Assembly (NCBI GenBank): GCA_018826295.1
Contig: JAHJZX010000012.1
Span: forward strand, 124,001-188,000
From: Gammaproteobacteria bacterium
Lineage (GTDB): Bacteria; Pseudomonadota; Gammaproteobacteria; Enterobacterales; Alteromonadaceae
Reading direction: 5' to 3'
DNA length: 64,000 bases
Both the position numbers and the translations under genes were made by a program. Position 1 is the stretch's first letter. Every line of letters starts with the position of its first letter. Under the pieces are notes generated by a model. It was given only the letters and a program-made list of their open reading frames with translations. It was not told the DNA's origin and ran no database searches. Shown here one piece after another: positions 31,777 through 41,038 of this stretch.

Positions 31777-34304
31777 AGCGTGGTCTCCTTATTAATAAGC
31801 TGGCGGGTGGGGATAAGTTGGCCGCGCTCGGGCACAAAGCCAAACTCGCTGCGGGCCGGGGCGGCAGCATTGACATAGCTGTTAAAGCGGGCGCGCTGGG
31901 CAGGGTCATTCAGCACGGTTTGCCATTCGCACTGGTAGTTGCCAATTAACAGCTGCATCTGCGCTTCCAGCTCTGCAGCTAAGCCTAAGCTGTCGTGAAT
32001 AATTACCTCACGCAGATAGTCCAGCCCACCTTCGAGGTTATTCATCCAACTGGCGGTGCGCTGCAGCCGGTCGGCGGTTTTGATATAAAACATCAGCAAG
32101 CGGTCGATATAGCTCAGCAGTTGTTCATCGGTTAAGTCGGTGGCAAATAAGTCAGCGTGGCGCGGTTTCATGCCACCATTGCCACAGACATACAGGTTCC
32201 AGCCATTTTCAGTGGCAATAACGCCGACGTCTTTGCTCTGCGCTTCGGCGCATTCGCGGGTGCAGCCGGAGACGGCCATTTTAATTTTGTGCGGCGCGCG
32301 CACGCCCTTGTAGCGGTTTTCCAGCAAAATCGCCATGCTAACGCTGTCCTGTACACCATAACGGCACCAGGTGCTGCCAACACAGGATTTTACTGTGCGC
32401 AGCGACTTGCCGTAGGCATGGCCGGTTTCAAAACCGGCATCGATCAGTTGCTGCCAGATCAGCGGCAGTTGATCCAGCGTAGCGCCAAATAAATCGATGC
32501 GCTGGCCGCCGGTGATCTTGGTATACAGCTGGTATTGCTCAGCCACCTTGCCGATGCTGATTAGCATGGCCGGGGTAATTTCGCCGCCCGGAATGCGCGG
32601 CACCACCGAGTAGGTACCGTTTTTCTGCATATTGGCAAGGAAAGTATCGTTGGTGTCTTGTAGCGCCACATGCGGTTTGGCCAGCACCGGCTCGTTCCAG
32701 CAACTGGCCAGAATCGACGCTACCGCTGGTTTGCAAATTTCACAGCCATGGCCGCGACCGTGACTGTTGATCAGCTCGTTAAAGGTTTTGATGCCATCGA
32801 CCCGTACCAGATGATACAGCTGCTGGCGGCTATAGCTAAAGTGCTCGCATAAGTCGGTGCTTACCGCCACACCGCGGGCGCTGAGTTCGTGCTCAACCAC
32901 GCTTTTTAACAGCGCGGCGCAGCCACCACAGCCGGTGGCAGCTTTAGTGCAGCTTTTAATACCGGCTAAATCCTGCACGCCGCTATCCAGCGCAGCACAA
33001 ATCGCGCCCTTACTGACATTATGACAAGAGCACAGCGTAGCGCTATCCGGCAGCGCCGCCGGGCCAAGCAGCGGCTTGCTGTTGCTTTGCGGCAATATCA
33101 GGCTTTGTGGCTCGGCAGGCAACGCAATGCCGTTCAGCGCATATTGCAATAATGTATCGTAATAGCTGTTATCACCGACCAGCACCGCACCCAACAGCTG
33201 TTTACCGTCGGCGCTTAACACTAATTTGCGGTACTCACCGGCTAAATCATTGCGATAACGCAGGCTGATGCTGCCCGGTGTGCGGCCATGCGCATCACCA
33301 ATTGAGCCAACATCAACCCCCAGCAGCTTCAGCTTGGTCGACATATCGGCGCCGGTGAAGCTTTGGCTACTATCGCCGCAAAGCACGGCGGCGGCCGTGC
33401 GCGCCATCTGATAACCGGGCGCCACCAGGCCAAATAACTGGCCCTGCCATAGTGCGCATTCGCCAATGGCATAAATATCGCTGTCGCTGGTTTGGCACTG
33501 ATTGTTGATCACTATGCCGCCGCGGGCGCCGGGTTCTAAGCCGGCGTCTTTGCCTGGCTGATCCTGCGGCCGGATGCCGGCCGAGAACACAATGACATCG
33601 GTTTGTAGCACGCTGCCATCGCTGAAATTCAGCTGTAAGCGCTGCTCTGTGCCCTCGCTAATGCTGCTGGTGGCTTTGTCGGTATGCACGCTGACACCTA
33701 ACTGCGCTATTTTGCTGCGCAGCAGCTCGCCGCCGTCTTTATCCAGCTGTACCGGCATCAGTTGCGGTGCAAATTCGACTACATGCGCTTCTAAACCCAG
33801 CAGTTTCAGCGCATTGGCCGCTTCCAGCCCCAGCAGGCCGCCGCCTATTACCACGCCAACTTTGGCATCCTTGCTGCTGGCACTGATGGCTTCCAGATCG
33901 GCAATGGTGCGGTACACCAGGCAGTGCGGCTTATCGTTACCGGCAATCGGCGGTACAAAAGGGTAAGAGCCGGTGGCCAGCACCAGCTTGTCGTAAAAGT
34001 AACGCGCTTTGGCGGTGGTTACCGTTTTTGCCTCACGGTCAATCGCCAGTACCGGCTCGCTCAGCTTTAAGCTAACGTCGTTATCGCGATAAAAGCTGTC
34101 AGCGGCCAGTTGCAGTTTGCCCGCATCAGCATCGCTGAAGTAGTCAGATAAATGCACTCTGTCGTAGGCCGGTCTGTCCTCGCCGGCAAATACCGTTAGC
34201 TGCCACTGCGCGGCATCAGCCCGGCTTAGAAACTGCTCAATAAAATGCTGGCCGACCATGCCATTGCCGATTACCAGCAGCTGTTTCGTTATGGATGTTG
34301 TCAT
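31773..34304 (-). CDS. nirB: Nitrite reductase (NADH) large subunit NirB
   Basis: An 843-residue siroheme enzyme that reduces nitrite to ammonium in the cytoplasm. Domain order: FAD/NAD oxidoreductase (LVIGNGMVGQHF, VGVVIGGGLLGLEAAN), BFD-like [2Fe-2S] domain (CSCHNVSKGA and TGCGGC), then the sulfite/nitrite reductase half with siroheme/[4Fe-4S] cysteines in VGSTWCRYG and SGCTRECAEAQ. The length equals that of E. coli NirB. It sits downstream of the nitrate importer and a FAD protein, so it serves nitrogen assimilation. Confidence 0.95.
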   Translation of the reverse strand: MTTSITKQLLVIGNGMVGQHFIEQFLSRADAAQWQLTVFAGEDRPAYDRVHLSDYFSDADAGKLQLAADSFYRDNDVSLKLSEPVLAIDREAKTVTTAKARYFYDKLVLATGSYPFVPPIAGNDKPHCLVYRTIADLEAISASSKDAKVGVVIGGGLLGLEAANALKLLGLEAHVVEFAPQLMPVQLDKDGGELLRSKIAQLGVSVHTDKATSSISEGTEQRLQLNFSDGSVLQTDVIVFSAGIRPQDQPGKDAGLEPGARGGIVINNQCQTSDSDIYAIGECALWQGQLFGLVAPGYQMARTAAAVLCGDSSQSFTGADMSTKLKLLGVDVGSIGDAHGRTPGSISLRYRNDLAGEYRKLVLSADGKQLLGAVLVGDNSYYDTLLQYALNGIALPAEPQSLILPQSNSKPLLGPAALPDSATLCSCHNVSKGAICAALDSGVQDLAGIKSCTKAATGCGGCAALLKSVVEHELSARGVAVSTDLCEHFSYSRQQLYHLVRVDGIKTFNELINSHGRGHGCEICKPAVASILASCWNEPVLAKPHVALQDTNDTFLANMQKNGTYSVVPRIPGGEITPAMLISIGKVAEQYQLYTKITGGQRIDLFGATLDQLPLIWQQLIDAGFETGHAYGKSLRTVKSCVGSTWCRYGVQDSVSMAILLENRYKGVRAPHKIKMAVSGCTRECAEAQSKDVGVIATENGWNLYVCGNGGMKPRHADLFATDLTDEQLLSYIDRLLMFYIKTADRLQRTASWMNNLEGGLDYLREVIIHDSLGLAAELEAQMQLLIGNYQCEWQTVLNDPAQRARFNSYVNAAAPARSEFGFVPERGQLIPTRQLINKETTL

Positions 34305-34325
34305 AATGGTACTCCCGGGCGGCCG

Positions 34326-35630
34326 TCAGGCGGCATCTTGTTGTGGTTGGCCGGCAGCGGCGGGCTTTGCAGCGCTGTCGGTCGGGGCCGGCTTGATTTG
34401 GCCAAGTAATAAGCTGCTGCGACAGCCGTAATAAGGCTGTTGTTGGTTAATCAACTGGCTCAGTTGTTGGCTCAGGCCGGTATCGCCATACAGCACGGCG
34501 CCGACTAAATAAGGCCCGCGCCACCACAGCCGGCGATATTCAAAAAGCTCCGCATCCAGATAGTCAGTGCTGGCATCAAAGCTGTCGGCATTGGCATTGG
34601 AATTGGCACAGAGCGCGGCAATATCACCGCAGGAACTTAGCGCGATACCGCTGATTTTCAGCTGTGTTGCTGCATGTTCGCTGCAATAGGGTGCCGTTTT
34701 GCCACATAATGTTTTAGCCAGGCTGGCCGCCTGAGCGTTAACCGGCGCTACCAAACCAAAGGTTTCGCCGTTTAGCTCAATACATTCACCCAGCGCATAA
34801 ATAGCGCTGTCTGAGCTTTGTAAGTTGGCGTTTACCACTATGCCGTGGTTAACCGTTAAGCCGGCCTGTTGCGCCAGGCTGATATTCGGCTTAATGCCCA
34901 GTGCCAGTAACACGATATCGGCCTTTAACTGCTGGCCGCTGGTTAGCCTGACCGACTGCAATTGGCCGTGTTTATAATTAAGCCGGTCAATTTCGCTATT
35001 GGTGAAAATACTTAAACCGCGCGCGCTTAGTTGTTGTTGCAATAACGTGGCGGCAGTGGCATCCAACTGGCGGTTTAGCAGATTAGCACCGCGCTGCAGC
35101 AGGCTAACCTGCATGCCGAGTTTGCGCAGGCCTTCGGCCGCTTCCAGGCCGAGAAAACCACCGCCGACCACCACCGCATGTTGCCGTTGTCGGCCGGCCA
35201 GACGCAGCGTGGCTAAATCCTGCCAGTTACGAAAATGGCAAATGCCGGGCAGTAATTGCTTGCTGTCATCTTCTGCATAGCCCGGTGTTAGCGGCAGCGC
35301 ACCACAGGCCAGCACTAACTGCTGATAACGCCGGTAGCGGCCGTGGCGGCTTACCAACAATTTGCGCTCACGATCAATCAGCACTGCGGCATCGTCGCAA
35401 ATCAGTTCTATGCCATGTTTGGCATACCAGGCAGGGCTTGCCAGTTCGGCGGCGCTGTCGGGCAGTTCATTGCTTAGCAGGCTTGATAACAGTACGCGGT
35501 TATAGGCCGGTTTACTTTCGCCGCCAAATACCACTATTTTTGTTGGCCGGTTCGGCTGTTGCACCAACTCGGCCAACAGGCGCTGACAGGCCATGCCATT
35601 GCCGATAATAATCAGCTCTGCTTCTGTCAT
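34326..35630 (-). CDS. FAD/NAD(P)H electron-transfer protein of assimilatory nitrate reductase
   Basis: A 434-residue pyridine nucleotide-disulfide oxidoreductase that resembles the N-terminal half of NirB: LIIIGNGMACQRLLAEL (FAD), AVVVGGGFLGLEAAEGL (NAD), and DSAIYALGECIELNG. It lacks the siroheme half. In Klebsiella a comparable FAD protein (NasC) passes electrons from NADH to the catalytic subunit NasA, and that role fits the gene's place between the nitrate importer and nirB. The C-terminus ends in an Ala/Gln/Pro-rich tail without the [2Fe-2S] domain. The start overlaps the stop of the ATPase gene. Confidence 0.8.
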   Translation of the reverse strand: MTEAELIIIGNGMACQRLLAELVQQPNRPTKIVVFGGESKPAYNRVLLSSLLSNELPDSAAELASPAWYAKHGIELICDDAAVLIDRERKLLVSRHGRYRRYQQLVLACGALPLTPGYAEDDSKQLLPGICHFRNWQDLATLRLAGRQRQHAVVVGGGFLGLEAAEGLRKLGMQVSLLQRGANLLNRQLDATAATLLQQQLSARGLSIFTNSEIDRLNYKHGQLQSVRLTSGQQLKADIVLLALGIKPNISLAQQAGLTVNHGIVVNANLQSSDSAIYALGECIELNGETFGLVAPVNAQAASLAKTLCGKTAPYCSEHAATQLKISGIALSSCGDIAALCANSNANADSFDASTDYLDAELFEYRRLWWRGPYLVGAVLYGDTGLSQQLSQLINQQQPYYGCRSSLLLGQIKPAPTDSAAKPAAAGQPQQDAA

Positions 35631-36496
35631 GCCCGTTTCTCCCGTGTTGCTGCGCCGGCCAGCGCGTCTGCTGTCACCTTTACCGGTTCGGCTTTGGCCA
35701 GTACTTCTACTTTGCGCTGCTTTTCATACAGGAAGCTCAGCACTTCATGGCGGTAATGGTTGTATGTGGCGCAGTCGGCCAGGGCGATGCGGTTACGCGG
35801 CCGTGGCAGCGCAATTTGCAGTATTTCGCCGATGGTCGCGGCCGGGCCGTTGGTCATCATCACGATACGGTCCGATAGCAGCACCGCTTCATCGACATCG
35901 TGGGTGATCATAATTACGGTGTTATTCAGCTGTGCCTGAATGTCCATTAGTGAGTCTTGCAAATGGGCGCGGGTGAGTGCATCTAAGGCGCCGAACGGCT
36001 CGTCCATCAGCAGTACCTGTGGCTGCATGGCTAAGGCGCGGGCGATACCGACGCGCTGCTTCATGCCGCCGGAAATTTCCGCCGGGCGTTTATCGCGGGC
36101 ATGGCTCATTTGCACCAGTGCCAGGTTATGCTCTATCCAGTCGCGCATTTCCGCTTTGCTTTTTTTACCGCGAAATACCTGCTTTACCGCCAGCTCGACA
36201 TTCTGGTACACACTAAGCCAGGGCAGCAGCGAGTGGTTTTGAAATACCACTGCGCGCTCGGGCCCGGGCGCATTAACTTCTTTCTGGTTTAAAATTACGC
36301 CGCCTGAACTTGCTTGCAGTAAGCCGGCGACCAGATTCAGCACCGTTGATTTACCGCAACCGGAGTGGCCAATCAGGCTGATAAATTCGCCTTTGCCAAT
36401 CTCCAGATTAACGTTTTGCAGCGCGACAAAGGGCCCCTTCGGTGTGGGGAAGCTGATACCCAACTGGCTAAGTTGTAAATGGGCTTTTTGCATCAC
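35627..36496 (-). CDS. nrtD: Nitrate ABC transporter ATP-binding protein (NrtD/NasD)
   Basis: A 289-residue ATPase with Walker A GHSGCGKST, signature ISGGMKQRVGIARAL, Walker B VLLMDEPFGALD and the H-loop THDVDEAV. It is like NasD of Klebsiella and the SsuB/TauB group. It is preceded by the permease and binding-protein genes, so nitrate or nitrite import is the likely job; cyanate or bicarbonate specificity is excluded only by context. Confidence 0.9.
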   Translation of the reverse strand: MMQKAHLQLSQLGISFPTPKGPFVALQNVNLEIGKGEFISLIGHSGCGKSTVLNLVAGLLQASSGGVILNQKEVNAPGPERAVVFQNHSLLPWLSVYQNVELAVKQVFRGKKSKAEMRDWIEHNLALVQMSHARDKRPAEISGGMKQRVGIARALAMQPQVLLMDEPFGALDALTRAHLQDSLMDIQAQLNNTVIMITHDVDEAVLLSDRIVMMTNGPAATIGEILQIALPRPRNRIALADCATYNHYRHEVLSFLYEKQRKVEVLAKAEPVKVTADALAGAATREKRA

Positions 36497-36511
36497 GTAT
36501 CTCCTTGTTCT

Positions 36512-37498
36512 TCAGCGCAGCTGCGCGCTTTTATCCCAGTTCACCCGCTGCTGCAGTTGCAGCATCAGTCTGTCCAGCGCGTAGCCGATTAAGCCAATTA
36601 CCAGCACGGCGACACAGATGCGGCTGAGCGAGTCGGACGAGCCGTTTTGAAATTCATCCCAGACAAATTTGCCGAGGCCGGGGTTTTGCGCCAGCATCTC
36701 GGCGGCGATCAGCACCATCCAGGCAATGCCGAGCGATAAGCGCAGGCCGGTAAAGATCATCGGCACCGCTGAGGGCAGCACAATGCGCCGCACATGAGTC
36801 AGCCAGTTCAGCCGCAGTACGCGGCTGACGTTTTGTAAATCGGGCGAAATATTACTGACGCCGACTATGGTATTAAGCAACGTCGGCCATAACGAGCACA
36901 GCGTAACGGTAAATACCGACACCAAAAATGAGCGCGCAAACAGCGGCTGCTCGCTTTGATACAGGGCGCTGACCAAAATAGTCACCAGTGGCAACCAGGC
37001 CAGCGGCGATACCGGTTTAAATAGCTGGATCAGCGGGTTAAAGGCGCTGTACAGCCGTGGGCTTAGCCCGATAACGATGCCGGCCGGTATTGCTACTAAT
37101 GATGCCAACACAAAACCGGTGAGTACGGTGTACAGGCTGGTAAAAATCTGGCTGAAAAAGGTCGGCCGGCCGTTGTAAGGTCGCACTGTTATTACCGCAT
37201 CGGGGTTCGCCGCTAAACTGGCGGCATTGCGCTCAAGCTGGCGCTGATAAAACGCCGCTTCACGGGCATTTTCTGCCTTATGCTCGGCCACCAGGGCGGA
37301 CCATTGCTGCGCTACCTGCAGCGGCCCCGGAAAACTGCCCAGTGAAGTAGTGATCTGACTGGCCAGCAGCTGCCACAGCAGCACAAACACGGCAATACCG
37401 GCTGCCGATAACAGGCTTTGTTTCAGCCACTGTGCCAGTTGTTGTTGGCCCGGTAGCACGCTTTTTACCCGCGACCATTGGCTTGGAATAGCGCTCAT
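36512..37498 (-). CDS. nrtB: Nitrate ABC transporter permease (NrtB/NasE)
   Basis: A 328-residue inner-membrane protein with about six helices and the coupling-loop sequence FNPLIQLFKPVSPLAWLPL of the nitrate/sulfonate/taurine permease family, with SLGIAWMVLIAAEMLAQNPG downstream. A cytoplasmic or periplasmic loop of about 45 residues near 70-115 is longer than in short homologues. It begins 12 nt after the binding-protein gene. Confidence 0.9.
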   Translation of the reverse strand: MSAIPSQWSRVKSVLPGQQQLAQWLKQSLLSAAGIAVFVLLWQLLASQITTSLGSFPGPLQVAQQWSALVAEHKAENAREAAFYQRQLERNAASLAANPDAVITVRPYNGRPTFFSQIFTSLYTVLTGFVLASLVAIPAGIVIGLSPRLYSAFNPLIQLFKPVSPLAWLPLVTILVSALYQSEQPLFARSFLVSVFTVTLCSLWPTLLNTIVGVSNISPDLQNVSRVLRLNWLTHVRRIVLPSAVPMIFTGLRLSLGIAWMVLIAAEMLAQNPGLGKFVWDEFQNGSSDSLSRICVAVLVIGLIGYALDRLMLQLQQRVNWDKSAQLR

Positions 37499-37510
37499 GG
37501 TGTTGCTCCT

Positions 37511-38878
37511 TTAGTCTGTTAAGCCAATGGCAAATTGCTGCAAATAGGCGTTTGGCTTTGTGGCATCAAACTGTTTGCCGTCGATAAAACGGGTCGCCGC
37601 TGGCGGCCGGTAGCCGGTCTCAGTGGTAAAGTCGGGAAAATCAGCGGCAGTGAGCTTACCTTCGGCAATCAGTGCTTTGGCGGCGCGCTGGTACAGCGCC
37701 GGCTGAAACACCTGTTTGGCAATATCCTGATACCAGCTGTCGGCTTTGGCCTCGCTGATTTGGCCCCAACGGCGCATCTGGCTTAAATACCAGACGGCAT
37801 CGGAGTAATAGGGGTAGGTGGCGTGATAGCGGAAAAACACATTAAAGTCCGGCGTTTCGCGAATATCGTCGCGGGCATAGGCAAACACCCCGGTCATGCT
37901 GTTGGCAATCACCTTTTCATCGGCACCGACATAAAACGGCTGTGAGATCAGTTTGGCCGCTGCAGCGCGGTTGGCGTTGTTATCGGCATCCAGCCAATGA
38001 CCGGCGCGGATCAGTGCTTTAACCAGATGAAAATGCGTTTGCGGGTAACGCTCTGCCCAGGCTTGGCTGACGCCGAAGATTTTCTCCGCCAGGTTGGTGT
38101 GAATATCGTAATTGGTGACCAGCGGCACACCTAAATCGCGCAGCACTGCCTGCTGGTTCCACGGCTCGCCGACGCAGTAGCCGTCGATGGTACCGGCTTC
38201 CATCGTCGCCGGCATTTGCGGCGGCGGGGTGACAGAGAGCAACACATCGGCTTTAAGCTGGCCGCTGTTATCGCCGCTTTGGGGCGCGTAAAAGCCCGGG
38301 TGTACGCCACCGGCAGCCAGCCAGTAGCGCAGCTCGTAGTTATGGCTGGAAACCGGAAACACCATACCAAATTGCAGTTTTTTACCCTGTTTGGCACTAT
38401 TGGCAAGCACCGGTTTTAGCGCATCGGCCGTTACCGGATAGTACGGATTGCCCTCGCTGTTGCGCGCAACTTGCGGCGCTATTTGCTGCCATACCGCCTT
38501 GCTGACGGTACAGGCATTGCCGTTTAAATCCATCACAAAAGCGGTTTGCATCGCTGCCCGGGTGCCAATGCCGATAGTGGCCGCTAAGGCCTGACCGGCC
38601 AGCATATGGGCGCCATCGAGCTGGCCATCTATGACGCGGTCCAGCAGTACCTTCCAGTTGGCCTGGGCTTCTAACTGCACATACAGGCCTTCGTCTTCAA
38701 AGTAACCGCGCTCCAGCGCCACCGCCAGCGGGGCCATATCGGTCAGCTTAATAAAGCCGAGCTTTAAATCCGGCTTTTCCGGTGCGGCCCATGCTGGCAG
38801 GCTAACACTTAAGCTACAGCTCAGGCTTAAGCCCAGCGCCAACAGCAGGCGGTGTGTGTTACGTTTCGGCTGTGTCAT
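37511..38878 (-). CDS. nrtA: Nitrate-binding periplasmic protein (NrtA/NasF)
   Basis: A 455-residue binding protein with a clear signal peptide (LLLALGLSLSCSLSVSLPAWA, cleaved after Ala-Trp-Ala). LKLGFIKLTDMAPLAVALE and YCVGEPWNQQAV are typical of the NrtA/CmpA family. It is the first gene of the long assimilatory operon and is preceded by a leader with a terminator and NasT-type hairpins. Confidence 0.92.
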   Translation of the reverse strand: MTQPKRNTHRLLLALGLSLSCSLSVSLPAWAAPEKPDLKLGFIKLTDMAPLAVALERGYFEDEGLYVQLEAQANWKVLLDRVIDGQLDGAHMLAGQALAATIGIGTRAAMQTAFVMDLNGNACTVSKAVWQQIAPQVARNSEGNPYYPVTADALKPVLANSAKQGKKLQFGMVFPVSSHNYELRYWLAAGGVHPGFYAPQSGDNSGQLKADVLLSVTPPPQMPATMEAGTIDGYCVGEPWNQQAVLRDLGVPLVTNYDIHTNLAEKIFGVSQAWAERYPQTHFHLVKALIRAGHWLDADNNANRAAAAKLISQPFYVGADEKVIANSMTGVFAYARDDIRETPDFNVFFRYHATYPYYSDAVWYLSQMRRWGQISEAKADSWYQDIAKQVFQPALYQRAAKALIAEGKLTAADFPDFTTETGYRPPAATRFIDGKQFDATKPNAYLQQFAIGLTD

Positions 38879-38913
38879 CTATGCTGTCCTTTTATTATTT
38901 AAAAAGCAGGGCG

Positions 38914-38963
38914 AAAAAAAACGCCATCTGGCTGCACCCTGTTGCGGATACAGCCAGATGGCG
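38914..38963 (-). terminator. Leader terminator of the nrt operon (antitermination target)
   Basis: On the minus strand CGCCATCTGGCTG (38963-38951) pairs perfectly with CAGCCAGATGGCG (38934-38922), followed by eight T. It lies 36 nt upstream of nrtA, inside the transcript, so it must be overcome for expression. Its 5' arm overlaps hairpin P2. Confidence 0.9.
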
Positions 38964-39016
38964 CCTTTGCCATTAGCTTGTTAGCTGGTTTTGTCTTTCA
39001 GTTGCCTCTTTGCAAC
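38958..39016 (-). promoter_or_regulatory. NasT-type two-hairpin antitermination element, nrt leader
   Basis: P1 is GTTGC-AAAGAG-GCAAC (39016-39001) and P2 is ATGGC-AAAGGC-GCCAT (38973-38958). Both have six-nt loops with A at position 1 and G at position 4, the signature recognised by ANTAR proteins. The 3' arm of P2 is part of the terminator stem, so P2 and terminator exclude each other. A nasT gene lies 1.3 kb upstream. Confidence 0.85.
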
Positions 39017-39030
39017 CTGTTGCCAATACA

Positions 39031-39049
39031 AAGCAGTTAGTGTGCCAGT
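39031..39049 (-). promoter_or_regulatory. Sigma-54 promoter of the nrt operon
   Basis: On the minus strand ACTGGCACACTAACTGCTT has GG (39046-39045) and GC (39034-39033) ten nt apart, with TGGCAC and TGCT matching the -24/-12 consensus. The start would fall near 39021, so the RNA would begin just before hairpin P1. Confidence 0.8.
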
Positions 39050-39112
39050 TTTAAAATATGTTTATTTTCAGCTATTTAATGATTTTAGCTTAGTTGCGTC
39101 AGTGGTGTTCAG

Positions 39113-39127
39113 GCACAATAACGGTGC
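39113..39127. promoter_or_regulatory. NtrC-like enhancer site of the nrt operon
   Basis: GCACAATAACGGTGC fits GCAC-N6-GGTGC, the core of NtrC sites. It is centred about 99 nt upstream of the predicted sigma-54 start. It overlaps a 15-nt palindrome, GGTGCAATTTGCACC (39123-39137). Confidence 0.6.
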
Positions 39128-39166
39128 AATTTGCACCAGCATGTGTCGGCTTCAGCCAGTGAAAAA

Positions 39167-40321
39167 CTACTGTTGCAGGCCAAATAACACACCATCAATA
39201 AAGCGGCTACCATCACCTTTGCTGCCAATTTCGCCTTCCAGCCGCCAGTCCTCTGCCGGGGCACTAAAACCCAGGTTAGCGGCAACCTGACGGTATAAGT
39301 CCGGCCGGTATACCTGTTGCAGCAGCGGCTGATTAAGCGGCCCCTGCCACTGCTGCAGGTTGCGCATTTGCTGCAATATAAAAGCACCCTGCGAGCGCCA
39401 CGGCATATTCAGTGCCGGGCCAAAAAATGCCTGCGCTATTGCCTTATTAAACAGCTCACTGCCGCTAAGGCCACTGTCTGCCAATGCCAGATACTGCGGC
39501 TGCGCCAACCAGTGCCACAGCTGTGCCGTTTTATCGCTGTTGCTTTGGATATCCTGCAGCCAGTGGCAGGCCTGCAGCAGTGCACTAAGCAGCGCCAGAT
39601 AACACTGTGGCTTGCTGTTGGCAAACTGCTGGCTTACCGCAAACACTTTTTCCTGCCAGTTATGCCACAGCTGATCACAGCTGGTAACGATAGTGCCGTG
39701 GCCGCTTAATTGTGCCAGGCTGCTCCAGGGCTCACCGACACAAAAGCCGTCGATAGCGCCGCTGGCCAGCTGTGCGGTCATCGCCGCCGGGGCCACGCCT
39801 ATCACTTCTACCTGGCGCGGGCTGATGCCGGCGGTGCTTAACCAGTAATGCAGCTGATAATGATGGCAGGAGTAAGGCGAAACGGTAGCCAGCCGCAGCG
39901 GTTGCTGCGCTGATTGTCGCAGCAGTTGTTGCAACAGGTATTGCTGCAACGCTTTACCGCTGGCCAGCGGGCAGGGCAGCAGTGTAGGGTCCAGATCCAG
40001 TTGTTGCAGCAGGCGCTGAGATAAGGTTATCGCATTACCGCCGCTGCTTAGCACCAGAGCGGTGGTCATCGGTACGGCTGCCGCGCCCAAACCTAAGCTG
40101 GAGGCCAGCGGCAAGGGCGCTATCATCTGCGCGCCGTCTAATACGCCAAAGGCGACTTTATCGCGGATACTGGCCCAGGATGCTTCGCGCTGCAGCGACA
40201 CATTAAGCCCTTGTGCGGCGAACAATCCCAACTCTTGGGCGACGATAAGCGGCGCGGCATCCAGCAGCGGCACAAAGCCCAGCGTCAGGCTTTGTTGCTC
40301 AGGTTGATAACGGCTGGTCAT
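39167..40321 (-). CDS. nasS: Nitrate sensor NasS
   Basis: A 384-residue protein of the NrtA/CmpA fold (LTLGFVPLLDAAPLIVAQEL, GFCVGEPWSSLAQL) without signal peptide, so it is cytoplasmic. In the NasS-NasT system NasS holds NasT and releases it when nitrate or nitrite binds. Its start overlaps the nasT stop by 4 nt (ATGA), with GGAGG just upstream. It lies directly upstream of the nrt leader that it should control. Confidence 0.88.
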   Translation of the reverse strand: MTSRYQPEQQSLTLGFVPLLDAAPLIVAQELGLFAAQGLNVSLQREASWASIRDKVAFGVLDGAQMIAPLPLASSLGLGAAAVPMTTALVLSSGGNAITLSQRLLQQLDLDPTLLPCPLASGKALQQYLLQQLLRQSAQQPLRLATVSPYSCHHYQLHYWLSTAGISPRQVEVIGVAPAAMTAQLASGAIDGFCVGEPWSSLAQLSGHGTIVTSCDQLWHNWQEKVFAVSQQFANSKPQCYLALLSALLQACHWLQDIQSNSDKTAQLWHWLAQPQYLALADSGLSGSELFNKAIAQAFFGPALNMPWRSQGAFILQQMRNLQQWQGPLNQPLLQQVYRPDLYRQVAANLGFSAPAEDWRLEGEIGSKGDGSRFIDGVLFGLQQ

Positions 40322-40950
40322 AGTGCCTCCAGAATAGCGATAACATCTTTGGCGACATCGGCCATTTTTTGTTGCCGGTCCATCGCCAGTTTACGCAGGG
40401 TGCTAAAGGCCTTGGCTTCATCCATCTGCTGCTTTTTTATCAGCAGGCGCTTGGCTTTATCAATTAACTGTTGCTCTGCTAACTGGCTTTGGCTGCTGTG
40501 CAGTTGCCGGCGTAATTGCTGAAACTCATTAAAGCGTGCTACGGCGACATCAATAATCGGTTTTACCCGTTTTGCTGTTAAACCATCGACGATATAGGCG
40601 CTGACACCGGCCTGAATGGCCAGCTTAATGCTGTCGGGGTTGTCATCGTGGCCGGCAAAAAATACGATAGGCCGTGGGTTGTGCTGGCTTATCACTGTCA
40701 TATGCTCCAGCGTATCGCGATCGGGCGAGTCCATATCAATAATAATAATGTCCGGCTGCAGCCGCTCGACGTGATAGCGCAGCGCGGCGGTGCTGCTTAG
40801 CCGGCATACCACCTGATAGCCATGCTGCGCCAGCGCCTGCTCTACCAGCAGGGCGCGGTCGGCTTCATCATCTACCAACATTACTGATAACGGCGTTTTT
40901 TGCACGATACTGCGGTCTGCCTTTAGCTTTGGATAAGCTTGCTGTAGCAA
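40318..40950 (-). CDS. nasT: Nitrate-responsive antiterminator NasT (receiver-ANTAR)
   Basis: About 210 residues. The N-terminal receiver domain has SVMLVDDEADRALL and the Asp-containing IIIIDMDSPD. The C-terminal ANTAR domain reads AKRLLIKKQQMDEAKAFSTLRKLAMDR with the Ala/aromatic positions of the RNA-binding three-helix bundle. NasT binds paired hexaloop hairpins in leader RNA and prevents termination; two such leaders are visible in this window. The start is uncertain: TTG at 40950 gives an unusually long N-terminus, and the ATG of MLVDDE would be too short. Confidence 0.88.
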   Translation of the reverse strand: MLQQAYPKLKADRSIVQKTPLSVMLVDDEADRALLVEQALAQHGYQVVCRLSSTAALRYHVERLQPDIIIIDMDSPDRDTLEHMTVISQHNPRPIVFFAGHDDNPDSIKLAIQAGVSAYIVDGLTAKRVKPIIDVAVARFNEFQQLRRQLHSSQSQLAEQQLIDKAKRLLIKKQQMDEAKAFSTLRKLAMDRQQKMADVAKDVIAILEAL

Positions 40951-41038
40951 AAGCTGTTCCAGCCTAATGCAGTTAGCGCTATAGCTGGGCTGAGCGCGCT
41001 ATGTGTTGCTTTAATCAGCGGCTCAGTGCTGGCGAAAT

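Noticed and set aside
39109..39387. Minus-strand frame of 92 codons overlapping the nasS end
   Set aside because: It overlaps nasS in another frame and has no family-like sequence.
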